64,000 bases of DNA from Shimia sp. R9_2 (lineage in GTDB: Bacteria > Pseudomonadota > Alphaproteobacteria > Rhodobacterales > Rhodobacteraceae), in contig NZ_JAGHRO010000008.1 of the NCBI RefSeq assembly GCF_017743735.1, forward strand, positions 62,001 to 126,000, read 5' to 3'. Positions 7,999 through 18,911 of this stretch are shown piece by piece (position 1 is the stretch's first letter; each line of letters begins with the position of its first letter). The translations under genes and the position numbers were made by a program. The notes under the pieces are model-generated. The model saw only the letters and a program-made list of their open reading frames with translations, was not told the DNA's origin and searched no databases.

Positions 7999-9396
7999 AT
8001 GACAAAATTTTCTGACCTGAACCTGAACCCTAAGGTGCTGAAAGCAATCAGCGAAGCGGGCTACGAGACGCCGACCCCAATTCAAGCGGGGGCGATTCCA
8101 TCCGCGCTGGAAGGCCGGGACGTTCTTGGCATCGCGCAAACCGGCACCGGTAAGACCGCAAGCTTCACCCTGCCGATGCTGTCGCTGCTGGCACGGGGAC
8201 GAGCGCGGGCGCGCATGCCGCGCAGCCTTGTGCTCTGCCCGACACGGGAACTGGCCGCACAGGTGGCGGAGAACTTTGACACCTATTCCAAATATCTGAA
8301 GCTGACCAAAGCGCTGCTGATTGGCGGGGTGAGCTTTAAGGAGCAGGAAGCGATCATCGACAAAGGCGTCGATGTTCTGATCGCCACACCGGGCCGTCTG
8401 CTCGATCATTTCGAGCGCGGCAAGCTGATCCTGTCTGACGTGAAAGTCATGGTGGTGGATGAAGCTGACCGGATGCTGGACATGGGCTTTATCCCTGACA
8501 TCGAACGGATCTTTGGCCTCACACCTTTCACCCGCCAGACCCTGTTTTTCTCAGCCACCATGGCGCCGGAGATTGAGCGGATCACCAACACATTCCTCTC
8601 CAACCCGGAGCGGGTGGAAGTGGCCCGTCAGGCGACCGCAAGCGAGACCATTGAGCAGGGCGTCGTCATGTTCAAAGCCTCCCGCCGTGATCGTGAAGGC
8701 AGCGAGAAACGCAAGGTTCTGCGCGCGCTGATTGACGGCGAAGGTGACGCCTGCAGCAACGCGATCATTTTCTGCAACCGCAAGACGGATGTGGATATCT
8801 GCGCAAAATCGCTGAAGAAATACGGTTATGATGCCGCGCCGATCCACGGCGATCTGGACCAGTCGCAGCGCACCAAGACACTGGAATCTTTCCGGAATGG
8901 CGAGCTGCGCATTCTGGTGGCCTCTGATGTAGCGGCGCGCGGTCTGGATGTGCCAAGTGTGAGCCATGTGTTCAACTTTGATGTGCCGGGCCACGCCGAA
9001 GACTATGTGCACCGTATTGGCCGGACAGGTCGTGCCGGTCGTGAAGGCAAGGCGTTTACGATCTGCAATCCGCGGGACGAAAAAGCCTTTGAAGCGGTGG
9101 AAGCGCTGATCCAGAAAGAGATCCCGCGCGTGGAAAATCCGGTGAAGCCGGAGCCGCGCAAAGCGCGCAAGCCGAAGGAAGAGACTTCCAAGAAGGCAGA
9201 AGAAAAGCCAAACGTGGTAGAGGCGCTGGAAATGCCCGCGCAAGAGGAGCCACGTGGCCGTTCAAACCGTGGGCGCGGCCGTGGCCGTCATGACCGGCGC
9301 GATGACAACCGCGTGGTGGGCATGGGCGACCATCTGCCAAGCTTTATTGCGCTGAGCTTTGAAGAGCGGCGCGATGCGGAAAACGCGGCGGGCTAA
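7999..9396 (+). CDS. rhlE: DEAD-box ATP-dependent RNA helicase, RhlE type
   Basis: 465 aa. All core motifs are visible: Q motif (TPTPIQ, about 25-30), motif I AQTGTGKT (46-53), PTRELA, TPGRLLD, motif II DEAD, motif III SAT, and motif VI HRIGRTGRAG. The C-terminal tail (from about residue 375) is Lys/Glu-rich and then Arg/Gly-rich (RGRGRGRHDRR), as expected for an RNA-binding extension. RhlE-type helicases unwind structured RNA in ribosome assembly and cold response. The 175-bp upstream gap contains a promoter-like pair and a hairpin over the ribosome site. An intrinsic terminator follows the stop codon. Confidence 0.93.
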   Translation: MTKFSDLNLNPKVLKAISEAGYETPTPIQAGAIPSALEGRDVLGIAQTGTGKTASFTLPMLSLLARGRARARMPRSLVLCPTRELAAQVAENFDTYSKYLKLTKALLIGGVSFKEQEAIIDKGVDVLIATPGRLLDHFERGKLILSDVKVMVVDEADRMLDMGFIPDIERIFGLTPFTRQTLFFSATMAPEIERITNTFLSNPERVEVARQATASETIEQGVVMFKASRRDREGSEKRKVLRALIDGEGDACSNAIIFCNRKTDVDICAKSLKKYGYDAAPIHGDLDQSQRTKTLESFRNGELRILVASDVAARGLDVPSVSHVFNFDVPGHAEDYVHRIGRTGRAGREGKAFTICNPRDEKAFEAVEALIQKEIPRVENPVKPEPRKARKPKEETSKKAEEKPNVVEALEMPAQEEPRGRSNRGRGRGRHDRRDDNRVVGMGDHLPSFIALSFEERRDAENAAG

Positions 9397-9420
9397 ACGC
9401 AGCCTGCGCGAAACGACAAA

Positions 9421-9442
9421 GGGCCCCGAGGGGCCCTTTTTT
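9421..9442 (+). terminator. Intrinsic terminator of rhlE (possibly bidirectional)
   Basis: GGGCCC (9421-9426) and GGGCCC (9431-9436) form a stem with loop CGAG, followed by TTTTTT (9437-9442). It lies between the convergent rhlE and RNase J genes and could also serve the minus strand, which has a shorter T-run. Confidence 0.85.
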
Positions 9443-9478
9443 ATTGCTCTGCTTTTCGAGCCTAAAGCGAAGGTCAGG

Positions 9479-11143
9479 TCAGCTCAGGCGGCTGACCACT
9501 ACGGTGACTTCGGGCTTTTTGCCGATTTCATCACGGGCAGAATTGCGCACGATCCGGCGAATTTCGCCTTCAAGCTTGTCATCATCCGCCAATGTCTTCT
9601 CTTTGGCGCGCCCCAGGAACTGGGTGATGTCCTCTTCCAGCACGTCAACCAGCGGCGCTTGCGAGCGGCCCATTTCTGACAGGCCCATGATTTCGCACCA
9701 GGCATCTCCCAGCGGCTCATCATCTTCGTCCAGCAGCACGGTCACAAGCACATGGCCGTTGAGCGCCATGCGGATACGATCGCGCACGATGCCGTCCAGT
9801 GCGCCGATCTGTGCGGTGCCATCCAGATAGGTGCGTCCGGTTTCGACGTAGCCCGCAATCGAGGGCTGGTCGCCGGAGAGCTCCAGCATGGTGCCGTTCA
9901 CCGCAACGATAGAGGCACGGCCGCCTTCGTTGGCGAGCTTGGCGTGTTCGCGCAGGTGACGGTGTTCGCCGTGATTTGGGATCACCATGGTTGGGTTCAC
10001 GATGTCATGCAGGCGTTTGAGATCCGGACGGTTGGCGTGGCCGGAGACGTGGTACTTGCCGGAGCTGTCATCCACCACATCCACACCCATTTCGGAGAAT
10101 TGGTTGATGATGCGGATCACACCTTTTTCGTTGCCCGGAATGGTCTTGGAGCTGAAGAGGAAGAGATCGCCTTCCTTCAGTTTGATGCCATTGTATTTAC
10201 CACGGGCGAGCTGTGCGCTGGCGGCGCGGCGCTCCCCTTGAGAGCCGGTGACCAAGAGCATCAGATTTTCACGCGGGATGCTCGCGGCATCTTCAGGGCT
10301 GACCACTTTGGGGAAGCTGTCGAGCACGCCGGTCTGGATCGCGGCTTCGATCATGCGGCGCATGGCACGACCCATGAGGCAGATGGAGCGCCCTGCCCGC
10401 TCGCCCGCCTCAGCCAGTGTTTTCACCCGGGCCACGTTGGAGGCAAAGGTGGTGGCGACCACCATATTGGGCGCTTTGGCGACCAGTGCTTCGGTCTCCG
10501 GCCCAACAGAGGCCTCCGAACGGCCTGCATGGGGAGAAAACACATTGGTGCTGTCACAGATCAGCGCTTTGACGCCATCTTTGGCAACCTCTGCCCACAA
10601 GGCGGGATCAAAAGGCTCACCCACAAGCGGGGTTTCATCAAGCTTGAAGTCACCGGAGTGGATCACGCGGCCTGCGGGGCTGTCGATCACCAAAGCGGCG
10701 CTTTCCGGGATGGAGTGGCTGACCGGCAGGAACCCAACCTTGAACGGGCCGGCTTCGGTCACTTCGGGCCATGCAGAGACCGTGCGCACCACCTCTTCGG
10801 GCTGGCCGCGATCCGCCATCTTGTGACGGGCCAAATTGGCGGTGAATGTGCGGGCGTAGACCGGCACGCCGAGGCGCTCCCAGTAATGCCCGACCGCACC
10901 GATGTGATCCTCGTGCCCGTGGGTGATGAAAATCGCCTCGAGCCGGTGTTTGTTTTCTTCAAGCCAGCGAATGTCGGCAAAGATCAGGTCCACACCGGGG
11001 CTGGTTTCCATGTCAGAAAACGCAACGCCAATGTCCACCAGAATGAGACGCTCATTGTCTGCTGGCCCGTAGCCATAGACATAAGCGTTCATGCCAATTT
11101 CGCCAGAACCGCCAAGCGGCAGATAGATCAAGCGGTCGCTCAT
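9479..11143 (-). CDS. rnj: Ribonuclease J
   Basis: 554 aa, normal length for RNase J. It has a metallo-beta-lactamase fold with HGHEDH (75-80) binding two zinc ions, a beta-CASP domain with conserved segments 'ATTFASNVARV', 'LVTGSQGE' and 'HVSGHANRPDL', and a C-terminal domain. It acts as a 5'-3' exo/endoribonuclease in mRNA turnover and rRNA maturation, replacing part of the RNase E-centred degradation scheme in alphaproteobacteria. It overlaps coaX by 4 bp and is the last gene of the birA-coaX-rnj set downstream of nuo. Confidence 0.95.
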   Translation of the reverse strand: MSDRLIYLPLGGSGEIGMNAYVYGYGPADNERLILVDIGVAFSDMETSPGVDLIFADIRWLEENKHRLEAIFITHGHEDHIGAVGHYWERLGVPVYARTFTANLARHKMADRGQPEEVVRTVSAWPEVTEAGPFKVGFLPVSHSIPESAALVIDSPAGRVIHSGDFKLDETPLVGEPFDPALWAEVAKDGVKALICDSTNVFSPHAGRSEASVGPETEALVAKAPNMVVATTFASNVARVKTLAEAGERAGRSICLMGRAMRRMIEAAIQTGVLDSFPKVVSPEDAASIPRENLMLLVTGSQGERRAASAQLARGKYNGIKLKEGDLFLFSSKTIPGNEKGVIRIINQFSEMGVDVVDDSSGKYHVSGHANRPDLKRLHDIVNPTMVIPNHGEHRHLREHAKLANEGGRASIVAVNGTMLELSGDQPSIAGYVETGRTYLDGTAQIGALDGIVRDRIRMALNGHVLVTVLLDEDDEPLGDAWCEIMGLSEMGRSQAPLVDVLEEDITQFLGRAKEKTLADDDKLEGEIRRIVRNSARDEIGKKPEVTVVVSRLS

Positions 11144-11916
11144 GCGCCCTGCTCCTTGTTAAAGTCGTGGATGACGGTCAGCCCGTGCATCGTCAAATCA
11201 TCTTCGATGGTGTCAAACAGGTGATCGCCCTGCTCAAAGAGCGGCGCAAGACCACCCGTGCCCACCACTTTCATCGGTGCGCCATATTCCGCTTTGATCC
11301 GGGAGATAATGCCTTCGATCAGGCCGGTGTATCCCCAGAACACACCTGATTGAATACAGCCAACCGTGTTGGTGCCGATCACCTTTTCCGGCTGACTGAC
11401 GTCCACATGCGGCAATGCGGCGGCACCGGAGTGCAATGCCTCAAGGCTGAGGTTCACGCCGGGGGCAATCACACCGCCCACATAGGCGCCATCTTCGGCG
11501 ACCACATCAAAGTTTGTGGCGGTGCCAAAATCCACCACCACCACATTGCCGTCGTGGCGGTCATAGGCGCCCACCGCATTGGCCAGACGGTCCGGGCCAG
11601 GCTGGGTGCCCTGATCCACACGCGGCTGATGCGGCAGTTTGCACTCAGGCTTGCCCACCACCAGAGGACGGCAGTTGAAGAACCGGTCGGCAAAAACGCG
11701 CAGGTTCCAGACCACACGCGGCACGGTGGAGGAGATGATCACATCGGTGATGTCTGCGTCGATGCCGTAGTGATTGATCAGGGTCGAGTACCAAGTGAAG
11801 TAAGCGTCCGCCGTGCGCGCATGGTGGGTCGACGTGCGCAGGGTGCACAGGAATTTCTCCCCGTCCCAGATTGAGAACACAGTGTTGGTGTTGCCGCAGT
11901 CGATGGCAAGAAGCAT
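11140..11916 (-). CDS. coaX: Type III pantothenate kinase
   Basis: 258 aa. It belongs to the ASKHA fold, with the N-terminal phosphate motif DCGNTNTVFSIW (6-17), VVDFGTATNFDVV as second phosphate segment, and GGVIAPGVNLS. CoaX phosphorylates pantothenate as the first step of coenzyme A synthesis and is insensitive to CoA feedback. That fits a genome rich in acyl-CoA metabolism. Start ATG 11916 has AGGGGGA about 10 nt upstream. It lies 25 bp after birA and overlaps rnj by 4 bp. Confidence 0.95.
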   Translation of the reverse strand: MLLAIDCGNTNTVFSIWDGEKFLCTLRTSTHHARTADAYFTWYSTLINHYGIDADITDVIISSTVPRVVWNLRVFADRFFNCRPLVVGKPECKLPHQPRVDQGTQPGPDRLANAVGAYDRHDGNVVVVDFGTATNFDVVAEDGAYVGGVIAPGVNLSLEALHSGAAALPHVDVSQPEKVIGTNTVGCIQSGVFWGYTGLIEGIISRIKAEYGAPMKVVGTGGLAPLFEQGDHLFDTIEDDLTMHGLTVIHDFNKEQGA

Positions 11917-11941
11917 GGCGCAGATCCCCCTGTTGCGTGGA

Positions 11942-12694
11942 TCAGAAAAAGATATCTGCCGCAGCTATAGCAATGCGGCCCTTCGCGGTCTTCAACACCA
12001 GATTTCCAGCGCTGTCCACCGTTTCAAAGGTCCCGGTGGTCTCCTCACGGGTGGTACGTGCCGTCATGACTTCGCCAATGCGCGCCGCGCGCGTGAGCCA
12101 GGCGGTGCGGATCGGTTCAAACCCGTAGGTGGCAAACTGTGCCTCCCAGCGGGCATAGGCGGTGGCCAGCGCTTCGAGGAAGCTTTCCGGATCAACGGAG
12201 GCGCCGGTTTCAGAGAGCAGAGAGACCGGGCGCGTGGCCTGTGCTTCGACAGCGCCGGTGTCCGGTGCGTGCGCGAGGTTCACACCGATGCCGATGGCGA
12301 TGTGGCTGACCGCGCCACCGGCAAAGCCCGCGCTCTCCAGCAGGATGCCCGCCACTTTGCCGCCGTTCAGCAACACGTCGTTTGGCCATTTGAGCGCCAG
12401 CCCGTCACTGCGGCCCGTCACCGCGACAAAGGCGTCATAGAGCGCCAGAGCCGCCACGAAAGACCGCAGGGCCACCTGATCGGGGCTTTCTGCCGGGCGC
12501 ATCACCAAAGTGGCGGCAAAGTTGCCAACCGGATCGACCCAAGCACGACCGCGGCGGCCACGGCCTTTGGTCTGGCGCAGGCCCAAGATCCACTCAGGCG
12601 CGGCCAGTTGCGGTGCAATGCGCGCGGCTTCTGCGTTGGTGCTGTCGACTTCCGCCAGAACGCGGCGGCCATACCCCTCGGGCCAATTGCTCAT
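11942..12694 (-). CDS. birA: Biotin--[acetyl-CoA-carboxylase] ligase
   Basis: 250 aa. It has the biotin protein ligase catalytic motif GRGRRGR (44-50), KWPNDVLL (102-109) and GGKVAGILLE (111-120), then a short SH3-like C-terminal domain. It lacks the N-terminal winged-helix of E. coli BirA, so it is a monofunctional ligase and not a repressor. It attaches biotin to carboxylases, such as the methylcrotonyl-CoA carboxylase encoded at 33464-35419 (biotin Lys611). It follows nuoN beyond a strong terminator, so expression may be only partly linked to nuo. Confidence 0.95.
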   Translation of the reverse strand: MSNWPEGYGRRVLAEVDSTNAEAARIAPQLAAPEWILGLRQTKGRGRRGRAWVDPVGNFAATLVMRPAESPDQVALRSFVAALALYDAFVAVTGRSDGLALKWPNDVLLNGGKVAGILLESAGFAGGAVSHIAIGIGVNLAHAPDTGAVEAQATRPVSLLSETGASVDPESFLEALATAYARWEAQFATYGFEPIRTAWLTRAARIGEVMTARTTREETTGTFETVDSAGNLVLKTAKGRIAIAAADIFF

Positions 12695-12744
12695 GTGTTT
12701 TTATCTTCTTACAGGTCGAAAAGCGTCCTCACGTGGCGCGCTTT

Positions 12745-12776
12745 CAAAAAAGGCGACGCGCCCCATGGGGCGCGTC
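12745..12776 (-). terminator. Strong intrinsic terminator after nuoN
   Basis: A 10-bp perfect stem (GACGCGCCCC 12755-12764 with GGGGCGCGTC 12767-12776, two-base loop as drawn) is followed on the minus strand by GCC and TTTTTT. This closes the nuo transcript before birA. Confidence 0.88.
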
Positions 12777-12810
12777 ACAATCAACGTCCGGATGCCAAAA
12801 GGCAAGCAGG

Positions 12811-14250
12811 TTATTGCAGCAGGGCCACGGCGGCGGCCTGCGCAGCCGTATCCACGCCAAAGAAGTTCACCACGCCCAGCAGCATCACGGCCGCGCTCAG
12901 CACCAGCATGAGGTGCTGCACCGGAGACCGTGGCGCGTCGAGCGCGTCACGCTCTTCGCCGAAGTACATGAAGTAGACAATGCGCAGATAGTAGAACGCC
13001 CCGATCACCGAAGCGATCACACCGGCGACCGCCAGCCAAGCAAGGCCCGCATCAAAAGCGGCGCGCAGCACATAGAGTTTGCCAAAGAAGCCGAGGAACG
13101 GCGGTACACCCGCCAGTGAGAACAGCAGAAACAGCATCGCCAGCGCCCGACCCGGCGCGCGCTTGGAATACATGTTGAGCGCTGAGATATCGACCACCGG
13201 CTGGCCGTCCTTCTCCATCGACAGGATAAAGGCAAAGGTGCCGATGTTCATGGTGACGTAGATCGCCATATAGACCAGCATCGCCTCGATCCCCAAAGCG
13301 GTGCCGGAGGCAAGCCCCATCAGCGCATAGCCCATGTGGGCGATCGAGGAATAGGCCATCAGGCGTTTGATATTGCGCTGGCCAATCGCGGCGACTGCGC
13401 CAAGGAACATCGACAGCACCGACAGAAGCGCGATGATCTGCTGCCAGTCTGCAACCACGCCACCAAAGGCATCAAACAGCACGCGGGCAAAGAGACCCAT
13501 CGCCGCAAGCTTTGGTGCGGTGGCGAAGAAGGCGGTGATCGGTGTTGGGGCGCCCTCATAGACATCAGGCGTCCACATGTGAAACGGCACGGCGGACACT
13601 TTGAACGCGAGGCCCGCGACCACAAAGGTCAGGCCAAAGAGCAGACCAAGCGGAGTGTCGCCATGGCCAGCCACGTCGATGATGCCACTGAACTGCGTTG
13701 TGCCTGCAAAGCCGTAAACAAGCGAAGAGCCATAGAGCAGCAGGCCCGACGACAGCGCGCCCAGCAGGAAGTACTTCATGCCCGCCTCAGTGGATTTCAC
13801 GCTGTCACGACGGAAAGACGCCACCACGTAGAGCGCCAGAGACTGCAGCTCGAGCCCCATGTAGAGCGCGATCAGATCTCCGGCGGAGACCATGGTCATC
13901 ATCCCCACCATCGCAAGCGACACGAGGACCGGATATTCAAAGCGCAGCATGCCGCGCCGCGCCATATAATCCTGCCCCATCACCAGAACCGCAGCGCCCG
14001 AAAGCAGCATGGCAATTTTGGCAAAGCGGGAGAAGGCGTCGTCATGGAACATGCCGTTGAACGCCACATTGTCACCCGCGCCGGAAGCCCCGATCCACAT
14101 GGCCAGAAGCACAAACACACCGGCGGTGATCCAGGTGAGCATGCCCGCCATCTTGTCTTTGCCGGTGTAAACCACCGCCACCAACGCGAGCATGGCATAA
14201 ATCGCCAGGAGGATTTCCGGCAGGATGATATTCAGATCAGCCTGAATCAT
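12811..14250 (-). CDS. nuoN: NADH-quinone oxidoreductase subunit N
   Basis: 479 aa, about 14 membrane helices. It is an antiporter-like proton-pumping subunit of complex I. Recognisable segments include '[27 protein letters not shown]' and the following '[21 protein letters not shown]', with the conserved Lys on broken helices used in proton translocation. It starts at ATG 14250, 14 bp after nuoM, and is the last of the 14 core genes. A strong terminator follows. Confidence 0.96.
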   Translation of the reverse strand: MIQADLNIILPEILLAIYAMLALVAVVYTGKDKMAGMLTWITAGVFVLLAMWIGASGAGDNVAFNGMFHDDAFSRFAKIAMLLSGAAVLVMGQDYMARRGMLRFEYPVLVSLAMVGMMTMVSAGDLIALYMGLELQSLALYVVASFRRDSVKSTEAGMKYFLLGALSSGLLLYGSSLVYGFAGTTQFSGIIDVAGHGDTPLGLLFGLTFVVAGLAFKVSAVPFHMWTPDVYEGAPTPITAFFATAPKLAAMGLFARVLFDAFGGVVADWQQIIALLSVLSMFLGAVAAIGQRNIKRLMAYSSIAHMGYALMGLASGTALGIEAMLVYMAIYVTMNIGTFAFILSMEKDGQPVVDISALNMYSKRAPGRALAMLFLLFSLAGVPPFLGFFGKLYVLRAAFDAGLAWLAVAGVIASVIGAFYYLRIVYFMYFGEERDALDAPRSPVQHLMLVLSAAVMLLGVVNFFGVDTAAQAAAVALLQ

Positions 14251-14264
14251 GTCTCAAGCGCTCC

Positions 14265-15809
14265 TTAGTGCGATGCCATCTGGCTGGCGGCAGCGCCATG
14301 GGCCAGAGCGGTGTCATAGTTGGAAATCAGGTTTTCGACGGAGGGGCCGATGATGTCCGTGATCAGCGACGGGTAGACGCCGAGAATGAGGGTCATTGCC
14401 ACCAGCGGCGCAAAGATCATCTTTTCGCGGCGGGTCATGTCGGTGATCGACTTGAGGCTCTCTTTGATCAGATCGCCAAAGACCACGCGACGGTAGAGCC
14501 ACAGCGCATAAGCCGCTGAGAAGATCACACCGGCTGTCGCCACCAGCGCCACCCAGGTGTTGACCTGGAACACACCCATCAGGGTCAGGAATTCCCCGAC
14601 AAAGCCGGAGGTGCCCGGCAGGCCGACATTGGCCATGGTGAAGAACATGAAGATCAGCGCATAGGCTGGCATGCGGTTCACCAGACCGCCATAGGCGTCG
14701 ATCTCGCGGGTGTGCATGCGGTCATAGATCACCCCGACACAGAGGAAGAGCGCACCGGAGATAAAGCCGTGGCTCAGCATCTGGAAGATCGCGCCATCGA
14801 TGCCCTGCTGGTTGGCGGCAAAGATGCCCATGGTCACATAGCCCATATGCGCCACCGAGGAATAGGCGATCAGCTTTTTCATGTCTTCCTGCACCAGTGC
14901 GACCAGCGAGGTGTAGACAATCGCGATTGCCGACATCCAGAGGATCAGCGGGGTCATGACCTCAGAGCCGATGGGGAACATCGGCAGGCTGAACCGCAGG
15001 AAGCCGTAGCCACCCATCTTCAACAGGATCGAAGCCAACACCACTGAGCCAGCCGTGGGCGCCTGCACGTGGGCATCGGGCAACCAGGTGTGTACTGGCC
15101 ACATCGGCATCTTCACCGCGAAAGAAGCAAAGAAAGCGAGGAACATCAGCGTCTGCACACCGCCAATCACGGTGAAGCCCAGAACATTCATGGTTTCAGA
15201 CGCAAACTCATGGGTCATGAGCGTCGGGATGTCGGTGGTGCCTGCCTGAACAAACATGCCGACCATCGCCACCAGCATCAGCACTGAGCCGAGGAAGGTG
15301 TAGAGGAAGAACTTGAAGGAGGCATAGATGCGGTTCTTGCCACCCCAGATCCCGATGATCAGGAACATCGGAATGAGGCCAGCCTCAAAGAACAGGTAGA
15401 ACAGCACCAGATCCAGCGCCATGAACACGCCGAGCATCAGCGTTTCCAGAAGCAGGAAGGCGACCATATATTCTTTGACACGGGTTTGGACATCCCAGGA
15501 GGCCCAGATCACCAGCGGCATGATGAAGGTGGTGAGCATGACAAACAGCACCGAGATGCCGTCCACACCCATCTTGTAGGTCATGCCCATGATCCACTCG
15601 CGCTGTTCCACGAACTGGAACCCCGGGTTGCTTGGATCAAACCCAGCCAGAATGAAGAGCGAGATGAAAAAGGTGACCGTTGTGGCAAACAGCGCGACAC
15701 GTTTGGCGTTGCGCTGTGCCATTTCGTCTTCGCCCCGCAGGAAGACCACGAGGATCAGCGCGGCAAAGGTCGGCAGGAACGTGACCAGGGAGAGCAAGCT
15801 GTCGTTCAT
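14265..15809 (-). CDS. nuoM: NADH-quinone oxidoreductase subunit M
   Basis: 514 aa from ATG 15809 ([13 protein letters not shown]). The frame is open further upstream, but that stretch lies inside nuoL. It is an antiporter-like proton-pumping membrane subunit with '[21 protein letters not shown]' and '[20 protein letters not shown]' carrying the conserved charged residues. Stop and start overlap with nuoL as TAATG (one base shared), indicating translational coupling. It sits in the distal part of the membrane arm. Confidence 0.96.
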   Translation of the reverse strand: MNDSLLSLVTFLPTFAALILVVFLRGEDEMAQRNAKRVALFATTVTFFISLFILAGFDPSNPGFQFVEQREWIMGMTYKMGVDGISVLFVMLTTFIMPLVIWASWDVQTRVKEYMVAFLLLETLMLGVFMALDLVLFYLFFEAGLIPMFLIIGIWGGKNRIYASFKFFLYTFLGSVLMLVAMVGMFVQAGTTDIPTLMTHEFASETMNVLGFTVIGGVQTLMFLAFFASFAVKMPMWPVHTWLPDAHVQAPTAGSVVLASILLKMGGYGFLRFSLPMFPIGSEVMTPLILWMSAIAIVYTSLVALVQEDMKKLIAYSSVAHMGYVTMGIFAANQQGIDGAIFQMLSHGFISGALFLCVGVIYDRMHTREIDAYGGLVNRMPAYALIFMFFTMANVGLPGTSGFVGEFLTLMGVFQVNTWVALVATAGVIFSAAYALWLYRRVVFGDLIKESLKSITDMTRREKMIFAPLVAMTLILGVYPSLITDIIGPSVENLISNYDTALAHGAAASQMASH

Positions 15810-17953
15810 TAGTGTGCTCCTCCGCTGAGCGTCATCCATGTGATCAGAGCCACGATGCCAATCACCATGGCCAGAGCGTAGGTGAAGATGTAGCCGGACT
15901 GGGCGCGGCCCGCCATTTTGGTCACCCAAGGCACGATGCCCATGGCCACGCCGTTGATGCCACCGTCAATCACATCGCCATCGCCGCGTTTCCAAAGGAA
16001 CGCTCCGACCGCCCTGGCCGGGCGCACAAAGATCGCATCGTAAAGCTCGTCAAAGTACCATTTGTTGAGCAGGAACAGATAGAGCGGACGCTGGCTTGCT
16101 GCGGTTTTGGCGGGCATGGATGGATCCCAGATGTAGAACCACATGGCCATCACGAAGCCGATCACCATCGCGATGAACGGGCTGACTTTGACCCATTTGG
16201 GCGCATGGTGCGCTTCGTCCATCACGTGGTTGCTTGGATGGGTGAAAATCGCGCCTTGAGGGGCTTCGCCATGATGCGCCGCAGCCACCGCCGCGTGATC
16301 TTCATCGCCATGTTTCTCAGCGTGAACGTCATCATGTGCGTGGTCATCTGCTTTGGCTTCTGCGTGATCACCGCCGTGTGCGGCTTCGTCCCCATGGCCT
16401 TCGCTGTGCTCTGCATGATGGGCGGGCACGCCATAGAATTTGTTGACCGTGTTATGATCGCCAAAGAAGGAGCCGAACCAGATCATCCCGGCAAAGATCG
16501 CGCCGAGCGACAGAACGCCAAGCGGGATCAGCATGACCATCGGGCTTTCATGTGCGTGGTCATGGGTGTGCTTGTTGCCGCGCGGCTCGCCATAGAAGGT
16601 GAGGAAGATCAGACGCCAGCTGTAGAAGCTGGTGAACATCGCGGCGACAACCAGCGCCCAGAAGGCAAAGCCGCCAGCGGTGCCTGCCCAAGCGCTTTCG
16701 ATGATCGCATCTTTGGACAGGAAGCCTGCAAAACCGATGTGGGTCAGCGGGATGCCGACGCCGGTGATCGCAAGCGTGCCAATCATCATGGCCCAGTAAG
16801 TGTAAGGGATCTTTTTGCGCAGGCCGCCGTAGTTGCGCATGTCCTGCTCGTGGTGCATCGCGTGGATCACAGACCCCGCGCCCAAGAAGAGCATCGCCTT
16901 AAAGAAGGCGTGGGTGAAGAGGTGGAACATGGCTGCGGAGTAAACGCCAACACCTGCTGCCACAAACATGTAGCCCAGCTGGGACATGGTGGAGTAGGCA
17001 ATCACACGTTTGATGTCGTTTTGCACGAGACCAATGGTTGCCGCGACAAAGGCCGTGGCTGCGCCGAGGAACACGATGAAGGCTTTAGTTTCATCTGCAT
17101 ATTCGATCAGCGGCGACATGCGCGACACCAGGAACACACCGGCGGTCACCATGGTGGCGGCGTGGATCAGAGCGGACACCGGGGTCGGGCCTTCCATCGC
17201 GTCCGGCAGCCAGGTGTGCAGGAACAATTGCGCCGATTTGCCCATCGCGCCGATGAAGAGCAGGAAGGCCACCAAGTTGGCCGCGTTCCACTCGCGCCAC
17301 AGGAACTCAAGCTGTGTTTCCGCCAGAACGGGTGCCGCGGCGAAGATGTCGTCAAACTTGATGCTCTCGGTCAGGAAGAAGATCGCGAAGATGCCCAGAA
17401 GGAAGCCAAAATCGCCGACGCGGTTGACCACAAAAGCTTTGATCGCCGCCGCGTTTGCAGACGGCTTTTTGTAGTAAAACCCGATGAGCAGATAGGAGGC
17501 GACCCCCACACCTTCCCAGCCAAAGAACATCTGCAAGAGGTTGTCGGCGGTGACCAGCATGAGCATGGTGAAGGTGAAGAAAGACAGGTAGGCGAAGAAA
17601 CGCGCCTTGTAGTGCTCGCCCTGCCCCCAATTTTCATCATGCGCCATGTAGCCCATGGAATAGAGGTGCACGAGGGCGGAGACCGTGGTGACCACGATCA
17701 GCATGATCGCTGTCAGGCGGTCAACGCGGATCGCCCAAGCGGTGTCCAGATGACCCGATTGGATGAAATCCAGAATGTGGATCTGTTTGACGTGTTCCGC
17801 ATCCAGCCCGAGGAAGACAATCCAGCTGAGCAGACAGGCCAGAAAAAGCAGGCCTGTGGTGAGATATTGCGCGGCCTTTTCGCCGATCATGCGCCAGCCG
17901 AAGCCTGCGATCAGGCTGCCGATCAGTGGCGCAAAGAGTATGATCTTTTCCAT
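15809..17953 (-). CDS. nuoL: NADH-quinone oxidoreductase subunit L with His-rich loop
   Basis: 714 aa, about 100 longer than E. coli NuoL. It is the terminal proton-pumping subunit, with antiporter motifs '[30 protein letters not shown]' and '[20 protein letters not shown]' and the long lateral helix near the C-terminus. Residues 511-585 form a His/Asp/Glu/Ala-rich loop containing 17 His. It lies between late membrane helices and probably faces the periplasm; metal or proton buffering is possible but unproven. It lies 6 bp after nuoK and is coupled to nuoM by TAATG. Confidence 0.96.
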   Translation of the reverse strand: MEKIILFAPLIGSLIAGFGWRMIGEKAAQYLTTGLLFLACLLSWIVFLGLDAEHVKQIHILDFIQSGHLDTAWAIRVDRLTAIMLIVVTTVSALVHLYSMGYMAHDENWGQGEHYKARFFAYLSFFTFTMLMLVTADNLLQMFFGWEGVGVASYLLIGFYYKKPSANAAAIKAFVVNRVGDFGFLLGIFAIFFLTESIKFDDIFAAAPVLAETQLEFLWREWNAANLVAFLLFIGAMGKSAQLFLHTWLPDAMEGPTPVSALIHAATMVTAGVFLVSRMSPLIEYADETKAFIVFLGAATAFVAATIGLVQNDIKRVIAYSTMSQLGYMFVAAGVGVYSAAMFHLFTHAFFKAMLFLGAGSVIHAMHHEQDMRNYGGLRKKIPYTYWAMMIGTLAITGVGIPLTHIGFAGFLSKDAIIESAWAGTAGGFAFWALVVAAMFTSFYSWRLIFLTFYGEPRGNKHTHDHAHESPMVMLIPLGVLSLGAIFAGMIWFGSFFGDHNTVNKFYGVPAHHAEHSEGHGDEAAHGGDHAEAKADDHAHDDVHAEKHGDEDHAAVAAAHHGEAPQGAIFTHPSNHVMDEAHHAPKWVKVSPFIAMVIGFVMAMWFYIWDPSMPAKTAASQRPLYLFLLNKWYFDELYDAIFVRPARAVGAFLWKRGDGDVIDGGINGVAMGIVPWVTKMAGRAQSGYIFTYALAMVIGIVALITWMTLSGGAH

Positions 17954-17959
17954 GAACGC

Positions 17960-18265
17960 TTAGCCTTTCATCACGTTGACGTCTTCGACCGCGATGGTGC
18001 CACGGTTGCGGAAGAAGGAGACGAGGATGGCCAAGCCGATGGCGGCCTCAGCGGCAGCGACTGTCATCACAAAGAGCGCAAAGACCTGCCCGACAAGATC
18101 CCCCAGAAAGGCCGAGAAAGCGACCAGATTGATGTTGACTGACAGCAAGATGAGCTCGATCGACATCAAAAGGATGATGATGTTCTTCCGGTTCAGGAAG
18201 AGGCCGAAAATGCCGATAACAAACAGCGTCGCGGCGACGCCTAGGTAATGTTCCAAACCAATCAT
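17960..18265 (-). CDS. nuoK: NADH-quinone oxidoreductase subunit K
   Basis: 101 aa, three membrane helices, the standard size. It contains '[26 protein letters not shown]' with the membrane-embedded conserved Glu of the E-channel linking quinone chemistry to proton pumping. It starts at ATG 18265, 37 bp after nuoJ, and is followed by nuoL after 6 bp. Confidence 0.96.
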   Translation of the reverse strand: MIGLEHYLGVAATLFVIGIFGLFLNRKNIIILLMSIELILLSVNINLVAFSAFLGDLVGQVFALFVMTVAAAEAAIGLAILVSFFRNRGTIAVEDVNVMKG

Positions 18266-18302
18266 ATTTGGTCCCTCGGTTCTTTTTCTCTTCTGGCGCG
18301 GC

Positions 18303-18911
18303 TTAGAGCCCCTGCCCCGGTTTTACGTCTTTCAATTCCATCGCATCTGCTGGATCCCGCCACATCTGCTCCAGCACGTTCTGGCGCTTGATGTCTTTGC
18401 GGTGGCGCAGAGTCAGTACAATCGCCCCGATCATCGCCACAAGCAGGATCAGACCTGCCAGTTGGAACAGCAGGAAGTACTGATCATAAAGGATCAGACC
18501 CAGTGCCTCGGTGTTGTGCGCATCCGCCGGTGTGACCGCGCCGCGCAGCGCCTGCGCTTCATCGGCGAACTGCCAAACCCCGAAAGCCATGCCAAGCTGC
18601 ATCAGAAGGATCACACCGATGAGCAGCGCCAGCGGCATATATTGGGCCATGCCCGCCTTCAGCTCTGCAAAATCCACATCCAGCATCATCACCACAAAGA
18701 GGAAGAGCACCGCGACCGCGCCAACGTAGACGATGATCAGGAGCATCGCGACAAATTCCGCCCCCAGCAGGACAAACAGCCCCGCCGAGCTCAGAAACGC
18801 GAGGATCAACCAAAGCACCGAATGCACGGGGTTACGGCTGATGACGGTGAAGAACCCGCCAGCGATCACGCAAATCGCAAACAGCCAGAAAGCTAATGCC
18901 GCCATGGTCAT
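18303..18911 (-). CDS. nuoJ: NADH-quinone oxidoreductase subunit J
   Basis: 202 aa with five membrane helices. '[21 protein letters not shown]' is the signature third-helix region containing the pi-bulge gating segment of NuoJ. It starts at ATG 18911, overlapping the end of the carboxymuconolactone-decarboxylase-like gene by 4 bp (ATGA), so that gene is physically tied to complex I expression. The C-terminal tail after the last helix is hydrophilic ([18 protein letters not shown]). Confidence 0.95.
   Translation of the reverse strand: MTMAALAFWLFAICVIAGGFFTVISRNPVHSVLWLILAFLSSAGLFVLLGAEFVAMLLIIVYVGAVAVLFLFVVMMLDVDFAELKAGMAQYMPLALLIGVILLMQLGMAFGVWQFADEAQALRGAVTPADAHNTEALGLILYDQYFLLFQLAGLILLVAMIGAIVLTLRHRKDIKRQNVLEQMWRDPADAMELKDVKPGQGL

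Noticed and set aside
15812-18142. 776-codon open frame antisense to nuoL and nuoK
   Set aside because: The His/Asp/Glu-rich nonsense translation mirrors nuoL codons. NuoL itself is unmistakable.
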